This document shows, piece by piece, positions 1 through 8,908 of a stretch of 64,000 nucleotides of DNA (positions are counted from its first letter, which is position 1; each line of letters starts with the position of its first letter). A program made the translations under genes and the position numbers. Origin of the DNA: VBCG01 sp044226535 (GTDB lineage Bacteria; Pseudomonadota; Gammaproteobacteria; Burkholderiales; Casimicrobiaceae); NCBI GenBank assembly GCA_044226535.1, contig JBGAGT010000010.1, positions 62,001-126,000 on the forward strand. Reading direction: 5' to 3'. The notes below the pieces were generated by a model, which saw only the letters and a program-made list of their open reading frames with translations, had not been told where the DNA came from and made no database searches.

Positions 1-2079
1 GCCGTAGAACTGCCACCCGCTTCCCGCCTTGACGAAGGGGTCGCTGCCTTCCTTGTAGCGCCAGCGGGTCTCCTTGCCGTTGACCACGGGCCAGCGCAGG
101 CCGCGCGCCTCGTGGTAGCGGTCGAACTCGGCAAGGTCGTGGCCGTGCCCGCGGCCGAACGCGGCGTATTCCTCGAAGAGGCCCTTCTGCAGGTAGAAGC
201 CGAAGGCCTTCGCCTCCGCGTTGTCGAAGCCCGCCTCGACCGAGCTCGCCGGGTAGCGGTCGACCTTGCCGTTGCGGTACAGCACGTCGTAGACCGTCTT
301 GCCGCGCAACTCGGGCTTCTTCGCGATGAGCTCGGCGGGCCAGACCTCCTCGATCTTGAAGCGCTTGGAGAACTCGACCAGCTGCCAGAGATCGGAGCGA
401 GCCTCGCCGGGGGCATCCACCATCTGGTGCCAGAACTGCGTGCGGCGCTCGGCGTTGCCGTAGGCGCCTTCCTTCTCGACCCACATCGCCGTGGGCAGGA
501 CGAGGTCTGCGGCGAGCGCGGTGACCGTCGGGTAGGCATCCGAAACGACGACGAAGTTCGCCGGGTTGCGATAGCCGGGGAAGCCCTCCTCCATGAGGTT
601 CGGCGCCGCCTGCAGGTTGTTGTTGACCTGCACCCAGTAGGCGTTGAGCTTGCCGTCCTTGAGCATGCGGTTCTGCAGCACCGCGTGGTAGCCGGGCTTG
701 TCGGGGATGGTCCCCGGCGGCAGGTTCCAGATCTCCTCCGCCTTGGCGCGATGCTGCGGGTTGGCCACCAGCATGTCCGCCGGCAAGCGGTGCGAGAACG
801 TGCCAACCTCGCGCGCCGTGCCGCAGGCCGAAGGCTGCCCGGTGAGCGAGAACGGGCTGTTGCCGGGCGTCGAGATCTTGCCGGTGAGGAGGTGCAGGTT
901 GTACAGCAGGTTGCTGCACCACACGCCGCGCGTGTGCTGGTTGAAGCCCATGGTGAAGAACGAGGTGACCTTGACCTTCGGGTCGGCGTAGAGCTCGGCG
1001 AGCTGGTCGAGCTTGGCCTTCGGCACCCCGGAAAGTTTGGTCACGTAGGCGGCGTCGTAGGTCGACACGAACTTCGCGTACTCGTCGAAGCCGATCGGCT
1101 TGCCGCCGCCCGGGTCGGCGGCGTTGCGCGCCTTCTTCTGCAGCGGATGCTCGGGGCGCAGCCCGTAGCCGATGTCGGCATTGCCGATCCTGAACGCGGT
1201 GTGCTTGTCGACGAAGTCGCGGTTCACGCGCTTGGTGCGGATGATGTAGTTCGCGATGTAGTTGAGGATCGCGAGGTCGGATTGCGGCGTGAACACCATC
1301 GGCAGGTCGGCGAGGTCGAAGCAGCGGTGCTCGAAGACCGACAGCACCGCGACCTTGACGTCCTTGGGCGCCGACAGGCGCCGGTCGGTGACGCGGCTCC
1401 ACAGCACCGGGTGCATCTCCGCCATGTTCGAGCCCCACAGCACGAACGCGTTCGCCGCCTCGATGTCGTCGTAGCAGCCCATCGGCTCGTCCATGCCGAA
1501 GGTGCGCATGAATCCCGCCACCGCGCTCGCCATGCAGTGGCGCGCATTGGGGTCGATGTTGTTGGTGCGGAAGCCCGCCTTGAAGAGCTTGAGCGCCGCA
1601 TAGCCTTCCCAGATCGTCCACTGGCCCGAGCCGAACATGCCCACCGCCGTCGGGCCCTTCTCGCGCAGCACGCGCTTCCACTGCGTGGCCATCTCGTCGA
1701 AGGCGCGGTCCCAGCTCACCGGCGTGAACTCGCCTTCCTTGTCGTAGCGGCCGTTCTTCATGCGCAGCAGCGGCGTGGTCAGCCGGTCGGCGCCGTACAG
1801 GATCTTGTTGAGGTAGTAGCCCTTCACGCAGTTGAGGCCGCGGTTGACCTCCGCCTGCGGGTCGGCCAGCGTCGCCACGACGCGCCCCTCCTTCACGCCG
1901 ACGTTGACCCCGCACCCGGTCCCGCAGAAGCGGCAAGGCGCCTTGGCCCACTTGAGACCCGCCGAGTCGGCCTCGGTGACCACGTTCTGCCCGAAGGCGG
2001 CGTCCTGCACCAGCGGTGCGGAGATGGCGGTGCCGGCGGCGGCCGAGCGCTTCAGGAATTGGCGGCGGGTGATGGGCAT
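1..2079 (-). CDS. napA: Periplasmic nitrate reductase catalytic subunit NapA (C-terminus cut by window edge)
   Basis: NapA reduces nitrate to nitrite in the periplasm with a Mo-bis-MGD cofactor and one [4Fe-4S] cluster. The 693 codons present begin with a Tat signal (TRRQFLKR, residues 4-11). The cluster cysteines follow as CRFCGTGC (C49, C52, C56) plus C84 in GLNCVKGYY. The probable Mo-ligand cysteine is C182 in NARHCMAS. Family members are about 830 residues, so roughly 140 C-terminal residues lie beyond position 1. The ATG at 2077-2079 has a GAGA-type ribosome site a few bases upstream. napE lies 53 bp upstream on the same strand. The chaperone gene napD, normally between napE and napA in betaproteobacterial operons, is absent here. 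Confidence 0.95.
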   Translation of the reverse strand, partial: MPITRRQFLKRSAAAGTAISAPLVQDAAFGQNVVTEADSAGLKWAKAPCRFCGTGCGVNVGVKEGRVVATLADPQAEVNRGLNCVKGYYLNKILYGADRLTTPLLRMKNGRYDKEGEFTPVSWDRAFDEMATQWKRVLREKGPTAVGMFGSGQWTIWEGYAALKLFKAGFRTNNIDPNARHCMASAVAGFMRTFGMDEPMGCYDDIEAANAFVLWGSNMAEMHPVLWSRVTDRRLSAPKDVKVAVLSVFEHRCFDLADLPMVFTPQSDLAILNYIANYIIRTKRVNRDFVDKHTAFRIGNADIGYGLRPEHPLQKKARNAADPGGGKPIGFDEYAKFVSTYDAAYVTKLSGVPKAKLDQLAELYADPKVKVTSFFTMGFNQHTRGVWCSNLLYNLHLLTGKISTPGNSPFSLTGQPSACGTAREVGTFSHRLPADMLVANPQHRAKAEEIWNLPPGTIPDKPGYHAVLQNRMLKDGKLNAYWVQVNNNLQAAPNLMEEGFPGYRNPANFVVVSDAYPTVTALAADLVLPTAMWVEKEGAYGNAERRTQFWHQMVDAPGEARSDLWQLVEFSKRFKIEEVWPAELIAKKPELRGKTVYDVLYRNGKVDRYPASSVEAGFDNAEAKAFGFYLQKGLFEEYAAFGRGHGHDLAEFDRYHEARGLRWPVVNGKETRWRYKEGSDPFVKAGSGWQFYG

Positions 2080-2132
2080 GGCGGGTCTCTACAGGATCTC
2101 GACAGGATGGGCGGCGGGAATCCGGCGGACGA

Positions 2133-2303
2133 TCAGCCCGTGGGCGGCCCGTTGACGAGCTGCAGCATCCACACCACGAATCCGTAGCCGCCGACGATCG
2201 CGACGGAGAGCACCGGCGCCATCACGATGGTGAAGAAGAGGAAGCTGCGAAGCTCCTCCGCGCGGGTCGATGGCGCCGATCGCGGATCGGTCGTGTCGGG
2301 CAT
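2133..2303 (-). CDS. napE: Periplasmic nitrate reductase component NapE
   Basis: This 56-residue protein has one membrane segment (about residues 24-47, rich in V, A, G and F). It ends in VWMLQLVNGPPTG, the typical tail of the NapE family (small inner-membrane proteins encoded first in many nap operons, exact role unsettled). The N-terminal half, with RAEELRSFLF just before the membrane span, also fits the family. The ATG at 2301-2303 follows a strong GGAGG site. It is probably the first gene of the nap operon and leads directly into napA. The 233 bp upstream, divergent from the next gene, shows no convincing FNR box or sigma-54 promoter by eye. Confidence 0.88.
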   Translation of the reverse strand: MPDTTDPRSAPSTRAEELRSFLFFTIVMAPVLSVAIVGGYGFVVWMLQLVNGPPTG

Positions 2304-2536
2304 GGAGTCCTCCGTCGTGCGCGGGCGCCGTTCTTCGCGGCAGCTCCGCCTTGGCCGGAGTTTATGCCAATTCGACGCGGGTATGCCTGACTGTTCTGGA
2401 CAGCGAGGCCTGCGGCAAGCGCTTCGATCGCCGCGACGATCGCGCCAGGCGCACAATGGCAGCAGGCCGTGACGTCCGACCGCCCGCCACGTCGTGGCGA
2501 CGGATGGCCCGACATCCAAGGTCCAGGGGGGCTGCG

Positions 2537-3208
2537 ATGAAGACCGTGCTCATTTTCGTCTTGTTCCTGCTCGCGCCGTTTCCAATGCTCGCGCAAGCTG
2601 CACCCTGCGCGGGTTTCGGGGACGTCGACGCCAGCGATTCATTTTGCCCAAACGTGGATTGGATGAAGAATCGCAAGATCACGCTGGGATGCGCGCCCGG
2701 AGCCTATTGCCCCGACGACTACGTGACGCGCCTTCAGATGGCGGCGTTCATGAAACGGCTTGGCGAAGCATTTACCCCGGTCGTCTTGTACCAGCGGCAG
2801 GCCGACGTGGTCGTGCCGTCCGGCTCCGCGCACGTCTGCGTCGTGGGCGGCCTCACCATCACGGACTTCCGGCGCTTTGTCCACGCGGCCTCGGTCGTGA
2901 CGGCCAGTTCGTCTTCCGGGGCGGCCACCGTCGGTGCACAGCCCGTCTTTTCGACGGATGGCGGCGCGACGTGGCAATCCTTCACCGCTCCCGCCGCCGA
3001 TTGGGTGTGGGCAGAGATCGCCGGACCCTATCCGCTGGTGCCGTCACTGTCGACCTTGACGATGGTGACGCCCGATGTCGCGATATTCGCGGCGACGTTC
3101 CATTTCGGGGTCGAAGTGCTGAACAATTCCTTCGGCCAGACGATGCACGTCGACTGCCGCCTGCGCGTTGAAATCACCAACCGCAATGGGACGAACTCGC
3201 CGTACTAG
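2537..3208 (+). CDS. Secreted protein with a single SLH-like motif
   Basis: The 223-residue product starts with a clear signal peptide (about residues 1-22, ending MLAQAAP). Directly after it is an SLH-like stretch (about residues 24-75). This has FGDVDAS, a tryptophan in NVDWMKN, a GC before CAPGAYCPDD, then VTRLQMAAFMKRL. This F-DV ... GC ... YCP ... VTR-QMA-F pattern is seen in surface-layer-homology-like modules. Here there is one copy instead of the usual three. The remaining 145 residues look like a beta-rich extracellular domain of no family I recognise. Start chosen at the ATG next to AGGGGGG, which sits exactly before the signal peptide. It is divergent from the nap genes with no evident link to them. 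Confidence 0.72.
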   Translation: MKTVLIFVLFLLAPFPMLAQAAPCAGFGDVDASDSFCPNVDWMKNRKITLGCAPGAYCPDDYVTRLQMAAFMKRLGEAFTPVVLYQRQADVVVPSGSAHVCVVGGLTITDFRRFVHAASVVTASSSSGAATVGAQPVFSTDGGATWQSFTAPAADWVWAEIAGPYPLVPSLSTLTMVTPDVAIFAATFHFGVEVLNNSFGQTMHVDCRLRVEITNRNGTNSPY

Positions 3209-3255
3209 ACGACGACTCCTTGGCAGGAGGCCTGGAGAATGCTTCGGTACGTGAG

Positions 3256-3346
3256 TGGCGGAGAGGGCGGGATTCGAACCCGCGGAGGGCTGTTAACCCT
3301 CGCACGCTTTCCAGGCGTGTGACTTAAACCGCTCATCCACCTCTCC
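3256..3346 (-). tRNA. tRNA-Ser (anticodon GGA)
   Basis: Read on the minus strand, the gene starts GGAGAGGTGGATGAGCGG and folds into a class II tRNA. The 7-bp acceptor stem is GGAGAGG with CCTCTCC. The anticodon arm is CACGC-CTGGAAA-GCGTG, giving anticodon GGA. There is a long variable arm (GAGGGTTAACAGCCCTC) and a TTCGAATC T-loop. The discriminator is G and the CCA end is encoded (3256-3258). The long variable arm and anticodon identify serine UCC/UCU decoding. Confidence 0.96.
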
Positions 3347-3429
3347 GGTGCCGGCATTTTAGCCGAAGGGCCCTCCTCCGCGAGGCGCGACCATGCAGAT
3401 CCTCGCCGGGGTCGAGCCGCATCGGACCC

Positions 3430-3876
3430 CTACCAGCCGAGGTCGTACCAGGTCGGCGCGCCGAGGAAGGGGTCGGAGAGGTCCTGCTTGTTCGCGGCCT
3501 GCATCTTGTTGTCCGTCGCGGCGCGTTGCGCGGCGCCCTGCCGCGCCGCGGCCGCCGCGTCGGAACCAGACTCGGGATGGCGCTCGACCCAGGCCGCGTA
3601 CTCGGTGGGCCCGCCGACGAAAATGCGCTCCTGCGCGGGCTCGGCGAAGATGTAGAACTTGCGGCCGTTGCGCTGCATGGCGCGCACCTTCCCCGGCTTC
3701 AGCGTGCGCACCCACTCCTTCTGCGCGGGCGTGGTGGCGACCAGCGTCTTGAAGCCGAGCGCGGTGAGCTCGGCACTGTCGGTCTTCGCGCTTTCGGCCT
3801 TGGCGCCGGCCGCCTGCGCGCCCGCCGTGGCGAGCACGAATGCCAACGCCATCACGACCATGCGGATCACGTTCAT
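3430..3876 (-). CDS. Small secreted protein of unknown function
   Basis: The 148-residue product has a signal peptide ending near residue 23 (VLATAGAQAAG). The mature part holds an RTLKPGKVRAMQ segment and a short FYIFAEPAQERIFVGG stretch that may form a small beta domain. An Ala/Gln-rich region and the tail WYDLGW follow. No family is recognised. The ATG at 3874-3876 has an excellent AAGGAGG site. Its start overlaps the end of the esterase gene by 4 bp, so the two are probably co-translated. Export to the periplasm is inferred from the signal peptide only. Confidence 0.7.
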   Translation of the reverse strand: MNVIRMVVMALAFVLATAGAQAAGAKAESAKTDSAELTALGFKTLVATTPAQKEWVRTLKPGKVRAMQRNGRKFYIFAEPAQERIFVGGPTEYAAWVERHPESGSDAAAAARQGAAQRAATDNKMQAANKQDLSDPFLGAPTWYDLGW

Positions 3877-4754
3877 GCCAACCCCTCCTTCAATGCGTTT
3901 GCGGCCCGTCGCATGGCGCGCTCGGCCGCGGGCACGTAAGGCGCGGCGCGCAGGAAGCCGTGCGGCAGCGCCGGCTCCTCGTCGAAAGCGGTGGCGACCC
4001 CCGCGGCGCGAAGTTGCGCCGCGAATGCTGCCCCCTCGTCGCGCAACGGATCGAGGCCCGCCACCACCACGTACGCCGGTGGCAGCCCGCGCAGCGTACC
4101 GCTCGCGGGCTCGAGCCTCGCTTCGGCGACGGTACCCGCTGGCGCATAGTGGTTCCAGAACCACTGCATGTCGGCGCGCGTGAGGGTCGGGCCCTGCGCG
4201 TGCGCGAGGTAGCTCGGCGTGTCGAAGTCGCGCGCGATCACCGGGTAGAGGAGCAGCTGCAAAGCGATCGCGGGCCCACCGCGATCGCGCGCGTCCATCG
4301 CCGCGCCGATCGCGAGGTGCGCGCCCGCGCTGTCGCCGCCGATGGCAATGCGCGCCGCGTCCACGTCGAGGTCGCCGGCGTTCGCGTGCAGCCATTCGAG
4401 CGCGGCCAAGGCATCGTCGTTGGGTGCCGGGAACGGGTGCTCGGGCGCGAGGCGGTAGTCCACGCTGGCCACCACGACCCCGGCCTCGCGGGCGAGCCAG
4501 GCGCAGGCGCCGTCGTGGGTGTCGAGGCTTCCCACCACCCATCCGCCGCCGTGCAGATAGAGAAGCCCCGGCAGGCGCCCCGCGCGCGGCCGGTACACGC
4601 GTACCGCGATGTCGCGCCCCGGTAGCGCGAGCCGGTGCGCGAAGCGCGCGACGCCGTCGTCGTGCGGATAGGGCAGCGCGCGCACGACCGCCTCGGAGCG
4701 TTCGCGCCGCGCGGCGACCGAGTCGTCGGCGAGCGGCGGGACCGCGGCGGCCAC
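3873..4754 (-). CDS. Alpha/beta-hydrolase esterase, HSL family
   Basis: This is a carboxylesterase-like enzyme of the hormone-sensitive-lipase type (family IV). The oxyanion motif HGGG is at residues 68-71 and the nucleophile elbow GDSAG at 140-144 (Ser142). The acidic residue lies in GLDPLRDEG and the catalytic His in LPHGF near the C-terminus. DYRLAPEHPFPAP is the usual conserved block. The 293 residues fit the family. No signal peptide is seen, so it is probably cytoplasmic. The start is uncertain. The GTG at 4752-4754 has only a weak ribosome site, and the reading frame stays open back to a CTG at 4791-4793 that overlaps the malic enzyme stop. The substrate cannot be told from sequence. 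Confidence 0.88.
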   Translation of the reverse strand: MAAAVPPLADDSVAARRERSEAVVRALPYPHDDGVARFAHRLALPGRDIAVRVYRPRAGRLPGLLYLHGGGWVVGSLDTHDGACAWLAREAGVVVASVDYRLAPEHPFPAPNDDALAALEWLHANAGDLDVDAARIAIGGDSAGAHLAIGAAMDARDRGGPAIALQLLLYPVIARDFDTPSYLAHAQGPTLTRADMQWFWNHYAPAGTVAEARLEPASGTLRGLPPAYVVVAGLDPLRDEGAAFAAQLRAAGVATAFDEEPALPHGFLRAAPYVPAAERAMRRAANALKEGLA

Positions 4755-4789
4755 GCGCTCTGCGTAGCGGGCGAAGTCGGGATCGAGGC

Positions 4790-7081
4790 TCAGATCAGCG
4801 CCGTCTGGCGTTCCGTGCCCGCGTCGACCGCGGTCAGCGCCGTCATGTTGACGATGCGCCGCACCGTCGCCGAAGGCGTCAGGATGTGTACGGGCTTCGC
4901 GACGCCCAGCAGCATGGGCCCGAGCGTCACGCCGCTGCCCACGGCGGTCTTGAGCAGGTTGAAGGCGATGTTGGCGGCGTCGAGCGTGGGCATGATGAGG
5001 AGGTTCGCCGCGCCCTTGAGTCGCGAGCCCGGGAACGTGGCGAGGCGGACCTCCTCGTCGAGCGCGGCGTCGCCGTGCATCTCGCCCTCGACCTCGAGCT
5101 CGGGGTCCATGGCGTTGATCAGCGCCAGCGCAGCCTGCATCTTGCGCGCCGAGGGCGCGTCACTGGTGCCGAAGCTCGAATGCGACAAGAGCGCCACCTT
5201 GGGCTCGATGCCGAAGCGGCGGATCTCGTCGGCGGCGAGCAGGGTGATCTCGGCAAGCTGCTCGGCGGAGGGGTCGTCGTTGACGTAGGTGTCGGCGATG
5301 AACAGCGTGCGGTTGGGCAGCATCACCGCGTTCATCGCGGCGTAGGTACGCACGCCGCTCTTGCGGCCGAGCACCTGGTCGATGAAGCGCAGGTGCAGCG
5401 CGTGCGTGCCGAAGGTGCCGCAGATCATGCCGTCGGCCTCGCCGAGGTGGATCATCATCGCGCCGATCAGCGTCAGGCGCCGGCGCATCTCGATCTTGGC
5501 GTACTGCTGCGAGACCCCGCGGCGTGCCGTCAGCTTGTAGTACTCGCTCCAGTAGGTGCGGTAGCGCTCGTCGAACTCGGGGTTGATCATCTCGAAGTCG
5601 ACGCCCGGCTTGATGCGCAGCCCGTAGCGCTCGATGCGCTTCTCCAGCACCGCGGGGCGCCCCACCAGGATGGGCTTGGCGATCTTCTCGTCGACCACCA
5701 CCTGCACCGCGCGCAGCACGCGCTCGTCCTCGCCCTCGGCGTAGACGATGCGCTTGGACGACTTCTTGGCGGCCTCGAAGATCGGCTTCATCAGCAGGCC
5801 GGAGTGGTAGACCACCTGCTGCAGCCGGTCGCGGTAGGCGGTGAAGTCCTCGATCGGCCGCGTCGCCACGCCGGAGTCCATCGCGGCCCTGGCGACCGCG
5901 GGCGCGATCTGCACGATGAGGCGCGGGTCGAAGGGCTTGGGGATCAGGTAGTCGGGCCCGAAGCGCAGGTTCTCGATCTTGTAGGCGGCGGCGACGATGT
6001 CCGACTGCTCGGCCATCGCGAGGTCGGCCAGCGCGCGCACGCAGGCGAGCTTCATCGCCTCGTTGATCTGCGTGGCGCCGACGTCGAGCGCGCCGCGGAA
6101 GATGAAGGGGAAACAGAGGACGTTGTTGACCTGGTTCGGGAAGTCCGAGCGCCCCGTGGCGATCACCGCGTCGGGCCGCGTGGCCTTGGCGAGGTCGGGC
6201 ATGATCTCGGGCTCGGGGTTGGCGAGCGCCATGATCAGCGGGCGGTCCTTCATCTTCGCGAGCATCGCGGGCTTGAGCACGCCGCCGGCGGAAAGCCCCA
6301 GGAACACGTCGGCGCCCTCCATCAGCTCGCCCAGCGTGCGCATGCCGGTGGGCTGTGCGTAGCGGGCCTTGTTGTCGTCCATCAGCTCGGTGCGGCCCCG
6401 GTAGACCACGCCGGCGATGTCGGCGACGAAGATGTTCTCGCGGCGGATCCCCAGCGACACCAGGATGTCGAGGCAGGCGAGCGCCGCGGCGCCCGCGCCG
6501 GAGCAGACGAGCTTGACGCTGCCGATGTCCTTGCCGACCACGCGCAGGCCGTTGAGGATGGCCGCGCCGACGATGATGGCCGTGCCGTGCTGGTCGTCGT
6601 GGAACACGGGGATCTTCATCCGCTCGCGGCACTTCTTCTCGACGATGAAGCACTCGGGCGCCTTGATGTCCTCGAGGTTGATGCCGCCGAAGGTCGGCTC
6701 GAGCGCGCAGATGATGTCGACCAGCTTGTCGGGGTCGTTCTCGTCGATCTCGATGTCGAAGCAGTCGATGTCGGCGAACTTCTTGAACAGCACCGACTTG
6801 CCTTCCATCACCGGCTTGCCCGCCAGCGGGCCGATGGCCCCGAGCCCCAGCACCGCCGTGCCATTGGTGACGACACCGATCAGGTTGCCGCGCGCGGTGA
6901 GGTTGCGCGCCTCGGCCGGATCGGCCTTGATGGCGTCGCACACCGCGGCGACGCCCGGCGTGTAGGCGAGCGAGAGGTCGCGCTGGTTCGAGAGCTTCTT
7001 GGTCGGCGCGATCGAGATCTTGCCGGCGGGCGCCTTGCGGTGGTACTCGATCGAGGCCTTGCGGACATCGTTGTCGGACAT
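4790..7081 (-). CDS. maeB: NADP-dependent malic enzyme, multimodular (malic enzyme plus phosphotransacetylase-like domain)
   Basis: The enzyme decarboxylates malate to pyruvate with NADP. At 763 residues it has the MaeB layout: a malic enzyme core (about 1-430) and a C-terminal phosphate acetyltransferase-like domain (about 435-763), usually regulatory. Seen motifs are SLAYTPGVA (catalytic Tyr region) and VTNGTAVLGLG. HDDQHGTA carries metal-binding Asp residues and CSGAGAAALACL is the nucleotide-binding loop. The second domain begins with IVYAEGEDERVLRA and KPILVGRP. The ATG at 7079-7081 gives the MSDNDVRKASIEYHR start typical of the family. It is divergent from the TRAP operon; the esterase and small secreted protein follow it on the same strand. 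Confidence 0.96.
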   Translation of the reverse strand: MSDNDVRKASIEYHRKAPAGKISIAPTKKLSNQRDLSLAYTPGVAAVCDAIKADPAEARNLTARGNLIGVVTNGTAVLGLGAIGPLAGKPVMEGKSVLFKKFADIDCFDIEIDENDPDKLVDIICALEPTFGGINLEDIKAPECFIVEKKCRERMKIPVFHDDQHGTAIIVGAAILNGLRVVGKDIGSVKLVCSGAGAAALACLDILVSLGIRRENIFVADIAGVVYRGRTELMDDNKARYAQPTGMRTLGELMEGADVFLGLSAGGVLKPAMLAKMKDRPLIMALANPEPEIMPDLAKATRPDAVIATGRSDFPNQVNNVLCFPFIFRGALDVGATQINEAMKLACVRALADLAMAEQSDIVAAAYKIENLRFGPDYLIPKPFDPRLIVQIAPAVARAAMDSGVATRPIEDFTAYRDRLQQVVYHSGLLMKPIFEAAKKSSKRIVYAEGEDERVLRAVQVVVDEKIAKPILVGRPAVLEKRIERYGLRIKPGVDFEMINPEFDERYRTYWSEYYKLTARRGVSQQYAKIEMRRRLTLIGAMMIHLGEADGMICGTFGTHALHLRFIDQVLGRKSGVRTYAAMNAVMLPNRTLFIADTYVNDDPSAEQLAEITLLAADEIRRFGIEPKVALLSHSSFGTSDAPSARKMQAALALINAMDPELEVEGEMHGDAALDEEVRLATFPGSRLKGAANLLIMPTLDAANIAFNLLKTAVGSGVTLGPMLLGVAKPVHILTPSATVRRIVNMTALTAVDAGTERQTALI

Positions 7082-7127
7082 GGCGGCGGCGGGACGTGAG
7101 GGGCACGCCCATGATAGCCGAGGCGGT

Positions 7128-7156
7128 TTCCTTGTGCGCTGCGATGCGCCTACAAT
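7128..7156 (+). promoter_or_regulatory. Candidate sigma-70 promoter of the dctPQM operon
   Basis: A TACAAT hexamer at 7151-7156 is a good -10. The -35 seventeen bases upstream (TTCCTT, 7128-7133) is weak. It points toward dctP, with about 110 nt of leader. The whole 193-bp divergent gap also has to serve maeB, for which no clear promoter is seen. Confidence 0.4.
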
Positions 7157-7274
7157 GGCCCGCGATCCCGGGGCGCCCTTGCGGCGCGTGCAGGCTGCCC
7201 GGGCGCGGCACACGAGCCCGGCGGGATCCGCAATGCCGGGCAGCCGCGACAACCTTTCGAGGAGGAGATCACCG

Positions 7275-8300
7275 ATGGACATCGTTCGCCGCCGTATCGT
7301 GCAGGGCTCGCTCGCGGCCCTTCCGCTCGGGCTCGCCGCCACGCGCGCTTCCGCGCAAGCCGCCACGCTCAAGATCTCGCACCAGTTCCCCGGCTCGACC
7401 GGGGACAGCGGCGACTTCCGCGACCGGCTCTGCCGCAAGTTCGCCGAGGAGGTCGGCAAGAAGACCAACGGCGCGCTCAAGTTCGACGTCTATCCCAACG
7501 CCTCGCTGGTGAAGGTCAACACGCAATGGAGCGCGATGCGCCGCGGCGCGCTCGACATCTCGCTGTTCCCGCTGTCGTACGCCGGCGGCGAGGTGCCCGA
7601 GGTGAACATCGGCCTGATGCCGGCGCTGGTGCCTTCGTACGACGTCGGCTCCGCCTGGAAGACCGCCGAGGCGGGGCGGCTGCTCAACCAGGTCGTCAAC
7701 GACAAGGGTGTGGTGATCGTGTCGTGGATCTGGCAGGCCGGCGGCGTCGCCAGCCGCGCCAAGCCGCTGGTCGCGCCCGAGGACGCCAAGGGCCTCAAGG
7801 TGCGCGGCGGCAGCCGCGAGATGGACATGATGCTCAAGGACGCCGGCGCGTCGGTGATCTCGCTGCCTTCCAACGAGATCTACGCCGCCATGCAGACCGG
7901 GGCGATGGATGCCGCGATGACCTCGTCTACCAGCCTCATCTCGTTCCGCCTCGAGGAGATCGCCAAGGCGCTGACCAGCGGCCGCGGCAAGTCGTACTGG
8001 TTCATGTTCGAGCCCCTGCTGATGTCCAAGCAGGTATTCGACGGGCTTCCCAAGGCGCAGCAGGACGCGATCATGGCGGTGGGCGCCGACCTCGAGAAGT
8101 TCGCGGTCGAGGCCGCCAAGGCCGACGACGTGGCGGTCGCCGGCGTGTATTCGAAGAAGGGCGCGACGGTGGCCGACCTCGACGAGGCCACGCTGCGCAA
8201 GTGGCAGGCCATCGCGCGCGGCAACGCCTGGAAGGACTACGCGGGCCGCAGCGAGACCTCGGCGAAGCTCCTCGCCGCCGCCGAGAAGCTCATCGCGTGA
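7275..8300 (+). CDS. dctP: TRAP transporter periplasmic substrate-binding protein, DctP family
   Basis: This 341-residue solute-binding protein would capture an organic acid in the periplasm and deliver it to the membrane permease encoded next. The signal peptide (about 1-28) has twin arginines (VRRRIVQGS) and ends ATRASAQA, so Tat export is possible. Family features include the LKISHQFPGS start of the mature protein and the conserved block LKVRGGSREMDMMLKDAGA. The expected Arg is in VRGGSRE. EIYAAMQTGAMDAAMT is the DctP signature region. The ATG follows GAGGAG. The ligand is not predictable from sequence. Confidence 0.93.
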   Translation: MDIVRRRIVQGSLAALPLGLAATRASAQAATLKISHQFPGSTGDSGDFRDRLCRKFAEEVGKKTNGALKFDVYPNASLVKVNTQWSAMRRGALDISLFPLSYAGGEVPEVNIGLMPALVPSYDVGSAWKTAEAGRLLNQVVNDKGVVIVSWIWQAGGVASRAKPLVAPEDAKGLKVRGGSREMDMMLKDAGASVISLPSNEIYAAMQTGAMDAAMTSSTSLISFRLEEIAKALTSGRGKSYWFMFEPLLMSKQVFDGLPKAQQDAIMAVGADLEKFAVEAAKADDVAVAGVYSKKGATVADLDEATLRKWQAIARGNAWKDYAGRSETSAKLLAAAEKLIA

Positions 8301-8908
8301 GCGGTGCCGGGTTCGACCCGGCGGGGATGACGGGGCACGGGGCCGCGCAAGGGCCGGCCGGCGTGCAGGCCGCACCCGGGCTGCCGGGCGCGCCGGGAGG
8401 CGTGCCGGGCGGCTGGCCGTCGCGCGCGATCGCCTGGCTCAACCGCGGCGCGCTCCTCGCCGGCATGCTGGCGCTGCTCGCCTCGGCGCTGGTGCTCACT
8501 TCGAGCGTGCTCACGCGCTACTTCTTCCACGCCACCACCGACTGGCAGGACGAGATCGCGGTGTTCTGCCTCACCGGCGCCACCTTCCTTTGCGGTGCCT
8601 GGGTCCAGTCGCAACGCGGGCACATCGGCATCGAGGCGATCGCCGGCTACCTGCCGCGCAGCGTGGAGCGCGCGCGTCTCTTCCTGGTCGACCTCGTCAC
8701 CTTCCTTTTCTGCGCGTTCTTCGCGTGGAAGTCGTGGACGCTGTGGCACGAGGCCTGGGAGGGCGGCATGCGTACCTCCTCGACCTTCGGCGCGCCGCTG
8801 TCCATCCCCTACGGCCTGATGGCGGCGGGCATGACCATGCTGGCGGTGCAGGTCGCGCTGCAGCTCGCCACGCGCCGCGTGCCGCCGCGGATCGGGGGCT
8901 CGAAATGA
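8297..8908 (+). CDS. dctQ: TRAP transporter small permease subunit, DctQ family
   Basis: The product has four predicted membrane segments after a Gly/Pro/Ala-rich N-terminus and the family-typical TTDWQDEIAVF after the first helix. DctQ supports the large permease DctM in proton- or sodium-driven uptake. I chose GTG at 8297 because it overlaps the dctP stop (GTGA) and has GAGAAG 8 bp upstream. The alternative ATG at 8327 lacks a good ribosome site and would give 193 residues instead of 203. The gene end overlaps dctM by 4 bp. Confidence 0.9.
   Translation: MSGAGFDPAGMTGHGAAQGPAGVQAAPGLPGAPGGVPGGWPSRAIAWLNRGALLAGMLALLASALVLTSSVLTRYFFHATTDWQDEIAVFCLTGATFLCGAWVQSQRGHIGIEAIAGYLPRSVERARLFLVDLVTFLFCAFFAWKSWTLWHEAWEGGMRTSSTFGAPLSIPYGLMAAGMTMLAVQVALQLATRRVPPRIGGSK

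Noticed and set aside
2391..2403. Palindrome CTGTTCTGGACAG in the napE/SLH-like gap as an operator
   Set aside because: It is a 13-bp imperfect palindrome without a promoter around it and matches no nitrate or oxygen regulator site I know.
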